Assembly: GCF_000003815.2 (NCBI RefSeq)
Contig: NC_049980.1
Location: forward strand, 30,575,692 to 30,615,194
Reading direction: 5' to 3'
From: Branchiostoma floridae
Taxonomy: Eukaryota; Chordata; Leptocardii; Amphioxiformes; Branchiostomatidae
DNA length: 39,503 nt
Under the pieces are notes generated by a model that saw only the letters and a program-made list of their open reading frames with translations, searched no databases and was not told the DNA's origin. The translations under genes and the position numbers were made by a program. Each line of letters starts with the position of its first letter. Position 1 is the stretch's first letter. Shown piece after piece: positions 24,701 through 33,700 of this stretch.

Positions 24701-27700
24701 AATGTGCGGAGCAAGTATGGAACAAATTTTCGCACTTGTTACCTACGTTTGTCGGAAGTCTATAGAGCTACGGGGGAAAAAGGACACACACCAACACAAA
24801 CAAACAAACACACGCGCAGAGAACAATTATCCCCGTAGTAAGAAACTTTTACTCATTGATTATTCCGTGTTATACAGGTGTGCGAATGCTGGACGGAGTG
24901 GTGACTGACGCTGTGGAGGCTAACTCCATCGGCTTCAACATCCAGCACGTGGACATCTACAGCGCCTCGTGGGGACCCAACGACGACGGCAAGACCGTGG
25001 AGGGGCCGGAGAAACTGGCTCGGGCTGCCTTCGAGAAGGGAGTCAGGGAGGTCAGGACCAAGTTTACGTTTTATTCCATTCGAATGCATTTTTTAGGGTA
25101 GAGATGGCGATCAGATGTTGACAAAATCTGATTGGGATCTCTACCAGTAGAATCGCCGATTGTCTTGACAGATATCATGAACCGATCTCGATATACGTAG
25201 ACTCCAATCGTGATCCCTACCTTTTTTTTTGGGGGGGGGGGGGGTCAAAATGGCTCGGGCCGCTTTCGAGAAGGGAGACAGGGAGATCAGGACTACGTTT
25301 ATGTTTTATTCGATTCGAATCGATGTTTTAGGGTAGAGACTGGGATCTCAACTGGTAGAATAGCCAACTGTATTGGCAGATCTCATGATCCTGATTTTGA
25401 TCGATGGAGGGGCCCAAGAAACTGGCTCGGGAGTTCAGCACCAAATTGGCATTTTATTGGATTTAAATACATGTTTTAGGGTAGAGATTGTGATCTGGCA
25501 GAACCGAATATTTCCCTGGTAGAGATGGCGATCAGATGTCGATAGAATCTGATTGGGATCTCTACTGGAATAATCACCTATTGTATTACCTATTGGCAGA
25601 GATCCTGATCCTGATCTCAGTCGACAGAGACTCTAATTTACCAGTAGAATCGTCGATTCTGCCAGGGTCCGATCACGATCTCTACAGCTAGTAACGCAAC
25701 GTTATGTTTCTGAAAAGTGTCTGTTGTTGAGACATTGTCTTATACTAATATCTTTATCTAAGCGATCAATAGTTTGAGTTACTTAACAACAATACAACCA
25801 ACAAAGACCGACTTTTAATAGTTACAGTAGGTTTTGAATGTACTGGGCGTCCCAGTCTTGCTTTTGGCTGCAAAGAGTATAATGGTTACCACCTCATTAC
25901 GTTTAGCAACGGACGGTAATAAAGAAAGTGGATAAGCTTCTGAATACCGTGGTAGAAAGGCGCAGACAGTCCTTAACAAAAGGGCTGTGTGTGTGATTGC
26001 GTCTGAGACGAAGTACGCTAGCGTAAGATTGGTCATTACGCCACAATTAAAGCCTAGTTGTCAAAAACACAAAAGACGAACAGGTGCCTCCATTGTAAAA
26101 CTACTGAAAGGTAAAAACCTATGAGAAAAAAATCTATAGGACCAAAGAGTAACGTTCTGAGAACGATGCATCTAGCCAGGTGACAGCTGCAAGCTTATTC
26201 TGGCTTGACTGCCAAGATGGTAAGATTTTAAAGATTTTAGTTACAGATAAATCATTTCATAGGATGCTTTGGATTCTTTATAGTACATTAGCTGACATAC
26301 AATCATAGAACAATTAACCTTCAAACATGCTGCACCTTGAACGGTATTCTGGATTATCACAATTCAAAAACCACTCTGCAATGGAAATAAAGTTTGGAGG
26401 CAATGTGCCGTGCATAAAGTATAAGTTTCTAAAACATACTTTTGACCGATTCAATCGTCACAAATAAACATAAAGAAGACATACAACAACAATGATCACT
26501 TATTCATACCCAATATGAATCAATCCATCTATACATATTTAACAGGGACGTTGGTGGTAAGGAGTCCATCTTTGCCTAGACGCCCGGCACCCGTGACTGT
26601 GACAACTGGTATCTGAGCGTATCACGAATTAACAAAGGTTCAAAGAAGCACATTGAAATGCAATATAAATACCTAAATCCATACATGTTTACCAGGGCCG
26701 TGGCGGGAAGGGGTCTATCTTTGCCTGGGCGTCCAGCAGCTGCGACTGGGACAACTGGTATCTGAGCCTTTCATGAATAAACAAAGGCATTTAAACTAGC
26801 TGGGACATTTTGTTCCCTGGGAACAACCGTAACCATAAACCAGACTGAGTGAAGTTGCTCCCTGCCATGATTTTGACTCGTTAATTGACCCTACAGACCA
26901 TATAAACTAACTAAAACTCGTGTGGGGAGCCCACCCATGGCTGCAGCCAGAAACAATGGCAATATAAATATGTCAATCAATACATATTTACCAGGGACGT
27001 GGTGGAAAGGGGTCCATCTTTGCCTGGGCGTCCGGTAACGGCGGCAGTAACGGCGACAACTGCGACTGTGACGGGTACACCAGCTCTATCTACACGGTGT
27101 CCATCAGCAGCGCGTCCCAGCAGGGCCGGTCTCCATGGTACGGCGAGAAGTGCGCCTCCACCCTGGCCACCGCCTACAGCAGCGGGGAGTACAAGGACCA
27201 GAAAATAGTAAGTGTGAAGCTATGTTCGGAGAATATTAAATCGGGCTGCAGGCTGCTCCAGGGCCACTACCAACATAGTTTAGATACTTGCATGGTCTAC
27301 AGCAGCGACCAGAAAATAGCAAGCCTCTATACCCTGCATGTCCACAGCCTATAGCAGCAGGGAGTACAAGGACCAGAAAATAGCAAGTGTGATGCTATGT
27401 TCGGGGAATATCAATCGGGCTGTAGGCTGCTCAAACTGGCCAGCAGGCTGCTCCACTACCTGTACCAACATAGCTTAGATACTTGCATAGTCTACAGCAG
27501 CGGGGATTACAAGGACCAGAAAATAGTAAGGCTGCTCCACTTACAACATAGCGTTAGTTTGGACACATAGCCGACTTTGGCCTCATGACCTTCTCCAGAC
27601 CATGGTTGTGAGTTAAGCCCCGTCACACATAGCCGACCATGATTAGAAGTTAGTTGCCAAAGCCATCTGTGTTGGGGGTTGCCTATATCTAGCCCACTAT

Positions 27701-30700
27701 ACATTTTGAAGACAAATTGAAGTCAACTGCAAACTGGACATGTACGTCACATGCACGTAAGGAAGTAAAACTTTACTGCTTGTGAAAAAGAAAACTCCGA
27801 CATCCTGCGTACACTTTCCCTTCCAACAAGTGCCATCCTCGTGCCCACATTTACACGTACTTGCATTTTTATATCATATGTGATGTTTTATCATATCTAA
27901 TTTATCGTGTATGTTTTCCTGCGCACAGAGCAGCACAGACCTGCATCACGAGTGTACGGACAGCCACACGGGAACATCGGCCGCGGCACCACTGGCTGCT
28001 GGGGTGCTGGCACTGGCTCTAGAGGCAAAGTAAGACCTTTATACAATTAACGTCTTACCACATATCATACACCGATGAAGGTTAGACATCCGGGTTAACA
28101 GTATCTACATACAATTAAACCTCTACACCTAGATAAGACTCTGATAACGTTTTTTTTCAAGTTACAGTTAATCTTTGTGCCATTTTATGCTAGTGACATT
28201 GAAGAAGAGAAAACCTCCGGAAGTGTTCTTCGAATCATATTCAGTTGTAGTGTTTTAACAAACATCTTACTAAATGTAAAATTTATTTCGTATTTGAGCC
28301 ATTTGATAACCCTCTGCACTAATACCTACTGGAAAAAAACGTCATGCTTCGCCTCAAATAAAGATGACCAAAGAAGTTGAAGTGGCTACTAGCAATGCAG
28401 AAAAAAGGGCCATTTAACGGAGAAAAGCAACAGAAGAAGACGGATACCCTAGAAATTAGAAAATGAAAAATAGAATCTAAACTCCTGGTGTTGTTTCTAG
28501 CCCGGACCTGACCTGGAGAGACGTCCAGCACCTGATCGTGTGGACCTCAGAGTACGACCCCCTCTCCAGCAACCCCGGCTGGTTCCAGAACGGCGCCGGC
28601 CTGTGGGTCAACTCCCGGTTCGGCTTCGGGCTGCTGAACGCCGAGGCGATGGTGGACATGGCGCAGACGTGGAAGACTGTACCAGAGAAGAACACGTGTG
28701 AAGTCAGGATTGAGAACTTCCAGCCGAGGTAAGAAACTACTTTCGTTAAGGTGGTAACGATCATTTGCAACGGTAATTGGATATAAAAAGAAATATACAC
28801 ATTTTGGTTAAAAAAATGAAATCGCTTATGAACAAAACATGAGACGCCTCTATAACCATATCGAGACTTGTTTGGCAGGAACTAAATGGATGGAAAATTA
28901 TGCGCATTTAGACGAAATCTGAGCAATTTTCCTAGCCCCTGCTTCTTTATAATGTATGTAAGGTTCGATAGTGTATTGATGACTTAGTTATCAACGTTGA
29001 TGAGTCGGTTATCAATGAAGTCATTTTGTTTCTTGATAACTTGGTTACAACGATGATTATCACTAAAGTCAGTTTGATTCTTGCCGAAAAGGGACCTGGG
29101 AAACGGGGAGGAGATCACCATAGAGATGGAGACTGATGGTTGCCATGGCAACAACCACGTGGAGGCTCTGGAGCACGTGCAGGTCAAAACGACGATCGAC
29201 TACACCCGCCGGGGGGACCTGAGGATAGTGCTGACGTCACCGTCAGGTGAGAACAAGACATATTCTATGGTAAACATTCCAACGCCTGGGTGATAAACAG
29301 TGTATCTAAAATGAACACATTATTTACCTGTCCTTGGTGCTGAAACAATGAATGATTGAATGAATAATTTTCATTGGCACGTTGACCAGTGCCCACACGG
29401 GTTAGATGCAGTTGTTATACCGATATATATATATAAAAAGAAAGTTGAAATATAAAAAGTTGTAGTTTTCCCATTGAACGATGGGGGAACAAAACAGCTA
29501 AGGCTATGCTAATCATCTAATATACATTATTTGTCCCACTACTTCGGACTCCTGAAGAAGGTGACAGTGGTCGTTGAAAATTTGATCCGTATATATCTTT
29601 GTGTTAGACGAAGGTTTAGCATGATAACTACAAACACAGATGGGTTTCCATAATGATTTCCCTTGTTTGTTTCAGGAACCAGCACCACCCTCCTGGACAC
29701 CCGCCGTCAGGACAAGTCTCAGATGGGTTTCCAGGACTGGCCCTTCATGTCCACTCACAACTGGGGAGAGAAGCCGCAGGGCAAGTGGACACTCACTATA
29801 GAGGACAAGGTCAGTGGAAGGGAAAATCAGAATGTAATCTCGAACATCATCAAATTGAAGAGCTTATCATCATGACACAGCCAGATCAAAACATACATAC
29901 ATAAAGTTGATTTTTACCGTACTGTATATACAGATTTACTGTAACGGGGAAATTTCCCTACCTCTCGTCTTAGACAAATACGATGGACAATGGACCATGG
30001 TTAAACGTCTCATCTTAAGCAAAAAGGTCTACGACTTTTGCAGTACCAGATGAAAACCGGGTGAGGGACAAAGGCAAAGATTTTAGCTCTTGGTCCAGAG
30101 ACAAGATGAATAATCACGGGACAACTCACAGATTACTAGAAATTGTTGTTTTGCCGATACGTTGTTACATCTGTTTTGTTTTCCTGTTGACCAATAGTCT
30201 GACCACGCGGAAAACAACGGTGTTGTGAAGGATGTTGTGCTGATTCTGCACGGAACCCCGGAACAGCCGGCCTACCAGTCCGGAGGGAGGGTGTACACTG
30301 ACTACAACCGCGTGCAGGACGACAGAAATGTGGAAATAGTAAGGAACATGCTGTCTTTCCTTACATTATGGTAGATGCCACTTCTCTAGAGCAGTTCAAA
30401 GCTGGGGTGGCCAAAATCCCAGCTCATCCCAGCTGTAAGATTAATAGCAATCTCTATCATGTCAATATCTTATAGCACTCAAACTTTTTATATATATTTT
30501 TTTGTTGTTTTCATGCACCATTTTCGTTTTGCTTCAACCACCACCGGCCAAGCTAGGGTAAAAATCTTACTGAGTATTATTAGTGTACCTCGCGAGATGT
30601 GGATATTCTCTAACGTGTGCAATGATCAAATTCACCTCATATTCGATTGGTCGTGAGTTCGATCCCTGGCCGAGTCATACCAAACACTTTCATACAATGC

Positions 30701-33700
30701 TGCTTTCTCCGCTGCATTCAGCATTGGGGAAGTGTATGGTAGTTTAACACACCGCTATCAGTGGACTAGCCCCTTGCTGCGCTGGTTGTACAAGGTCGTG
30801 TGGACTAAGAGTAAAGTATAGGAGATGAGCTCCACTCTATATACTACCTGGGGCGGGTATATTGTAGGACTCTGACTACTAAATAGTCTATATACCGTAT
30901 GTCAAGGTTTCTTGATGACCTATAAAGCATGATTATGTTGCAAATGTTGAATGTTGGGACTGAACAAGCAACCGTGTGAGCAACTCTATCACTTTGATGA
31001 AACCTTCGTAAGTTCAGTCTGACACTCAACTATCATACGTATTCTAAGAAATAACCTTTGAAACGTTTATTATGGTTTGCCAAGGCAACTCAATACCTAC
31101 AACTGGATAATATACGGAAATTACTTCAGGACGTTTCCAGTGACATCATTCACTCTTCTTCCGTGTCACTAGAATAAACTGAGGGCAGAACAAATCCATA
31201 GTAGCACATCTAACTTCAAAAACCAATTGAGCATGACAAACTCACTAACTCGTACGGATCGTACGGATGCAATTCATGCACGCAGAGGGTCCAACGTCGT
31301 CGCAAAACGCCTGTTGTCGTTGTGCGACGACGTTGGACCCTATGCGTAGGAGAAGGAAGGGTGTAAGTGTATGTTAATCATGTTTGGATAGTTGCTATGG
31401 TAAGACAATACCATAAGAACTGTTATGTCCGTGTTGCAAAGCGTGGTCCCATGTGCTGTAGGATACCACATGAATAATCCGTGCCTCTTTCTCTCCCCAG
31501 TCGGCCGCTAAATCCGCCCCAGCCCCCGCTGCGGATGCCGCCCCCGCCCGGGAGTCAGAGGACTGGATCCCCGGCTCTGGTCCCTTCGGCTCTGCTGGGA
31601 GCGTGGTGAGCCCTTAATCATAAGTATGCCCTAAGGAAAAATGTAGCGACCCATTGACAAGGACGAACAATAACACTGTTTTGTAGTAGTTTACTGGTGT
31701 TGATACCTGTTAGTGGTGAAGTTCAATAGTGAAGTTTCTTATTTCAAAGGCAAAAGCGACCAATTAAGTATCAACAAGCCTGAACTATACGTTATACTTA
31801 TAGTGTTTTGTTTTTACTTGAGAAGGATTTAGAATGGGTGCAGTTTCCTATAAATGATGCATTTGCACATTGGGTATATTTCACATTTCATCAAATGAGC
31901 AAACGCAGCCGCAACATTGAATCTGATAACTGTAAATATGCCCTATGGACAAGCCCATACAATAACGTTATAATGTTGTGTTTTACTGGTTTTGATACAA
32001 AAGCGCAGTTTCTCCCAAATGATTGTAACAGTTACACACTCGGCACATTTCAAGTTTCATCTTATAAACAATTGTCGAAATATGGAATATGATATCGTAA
32101 TAAACTAAACAGATGCCCAACTAGTCCAGGAGGAGATTCTCAGAAGGGGCCTAGAAATAAGGTTTCGTAGCCCACCCTTTACATAATTAGTCCACTATCA
32201 TAGAATGATAACACGATGTCTCCCGATCATTTTAAGGTATGTTGTTCTAAGGTTCAGTGGGACATCATGGTCCTAAGCTCTTAATGGAAATTTGTGCAAA
32301 TTATGTGATTACTCCCGAAATAAAAAAATAAATCAACATAACTTGATAACTACATGTGCAGATAATTTGCATGGATAAAGAGCCACAGAACCATGATGTT
32401 CCACCTGGACCATAGAACAATATACCTTAAAATAGTCAGAGGGACATCACGCTATCATTCTATGATAGTGGACTGATTATGGGCTACGAAACGATATTTT
32501 TTCAGGCATCTCATAATGGACTATAGGGACAAGTTCATCGATTTCTAATGCAATGAAGCTAAAGAATAACGTTAAAGCACCCTCCCAGTTTCTCAGAAAC
32601 GATTGTAGCATCCACACATTGGATACGCTTCAAGATTGGATGCGCATTCTATATCTCATTAGAAAATGCTTCCGGGACATGAAATACAATGACGGCATTG
32701 GAGGCTTAATGTTTAAGTCGGCAGTGTTTTAAGCCAGCTTTAGTTCACAAGCAGCCACATCTTAAGTGCCAGGTGGGCCTAATGGGATAGCCTTGAAGTA
32801 GGATAGCATAGATCAGCCACCTGTTCCAATGACAACCACATGCCGAGTTTTTACCAGATGTAACCTGGCCGCTCAATAAAGCCACTTTCCTATTAAAATC
32901 TCAGAATCCACAAATTGTAGAAATAGTGGGGCTTTTTGTCTTTCCCTGCTTCCAAAAATGAAGTAAAACCCAACCCGCTTAGAAATAGTATATATAACAC
33001 TAGGATTCGAGTAGCCTCTTCTACAATAAATATATATCACTGTTCGTTGTTACATATATGTCTCCTCTGCTTCCACCATGCACTTGCAATTAGCCTCACG
33101 GCATGCACTTGCAAAAACAACTTTCTCAATAAAGATGATGTATACGTATTTCAGGTAATCGCAGAGACTCCAGAAAAAGAGACGGAGTTCTTGGTGAACT
33201 GGAAGGACGGAATGAATCGCTACGAGCCTGACTTCAACCCCGTCAACTCGGGCCCGTTCGAACCCGCCGCTGATGCCGGATCAGACGTATACATGGATGC
33301 CGAAGACCTTCGTCCTTGGGAAGCTTTCAAGGTATGTAAAGTGAAAACGAAAAGTCTTAGTTGGTGTTCGGTTATGACAGACGCAACTGCATTTATAACG
33401 AAATGATTGCTAATGTATTTTTCTAGGTAAGATAAGCTTTATTTGCACCCGGCAGTTGAAATTTTCAAATTGACTGTCTTCGAAAGAGTTTCTAGTCAGG
33501 TAGTAATGAAACTAATTTTCTGGACCGTTGAGAACTACATGCCAGTAGTGGCGGCTACAGTTTCTCATAGTCTAAAACCATAGACTAAAACAGTGATCAA
33601 TTCAAGCTGTAGCATTCTCATCTCTGGCTGATATCGAAAAATGCACTTTTTTTTACGAAGGAAACAATTGCAAAAAAAAAGCACTTTTTACGTTGGTTTC

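Larger units (their letters stand above)
25051..26994. other. Intron 7
   Basis: Its 5' part (25051-25700) is built from degenerate repeats of the exon 7 boundary and a GATCTCTACC-type element. Its 3' part (26509-26768) holds two partial copies of the exon 8 start. About 25700-26500 shows nothing recognisable. Confidence 0.65.
30339..31500. other. Intron 13
   Basis: It holds a SINE-like element (about 30590-30870), a dispersed repeat (31110-31255) and a short, nearly perfect hairpin (31280-31347). Confidence 0.6.
31606..33154. other. Intron 14
   Basis: It contains weak, diverged copies of a CCCTA-x-GGACAAG...AATAACG segment (31628-31680, 31940-32060, 32515-32650), a TIR element (32161-32493) and a dispersed repeat (32897-33120). 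Confidence 0.6.
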
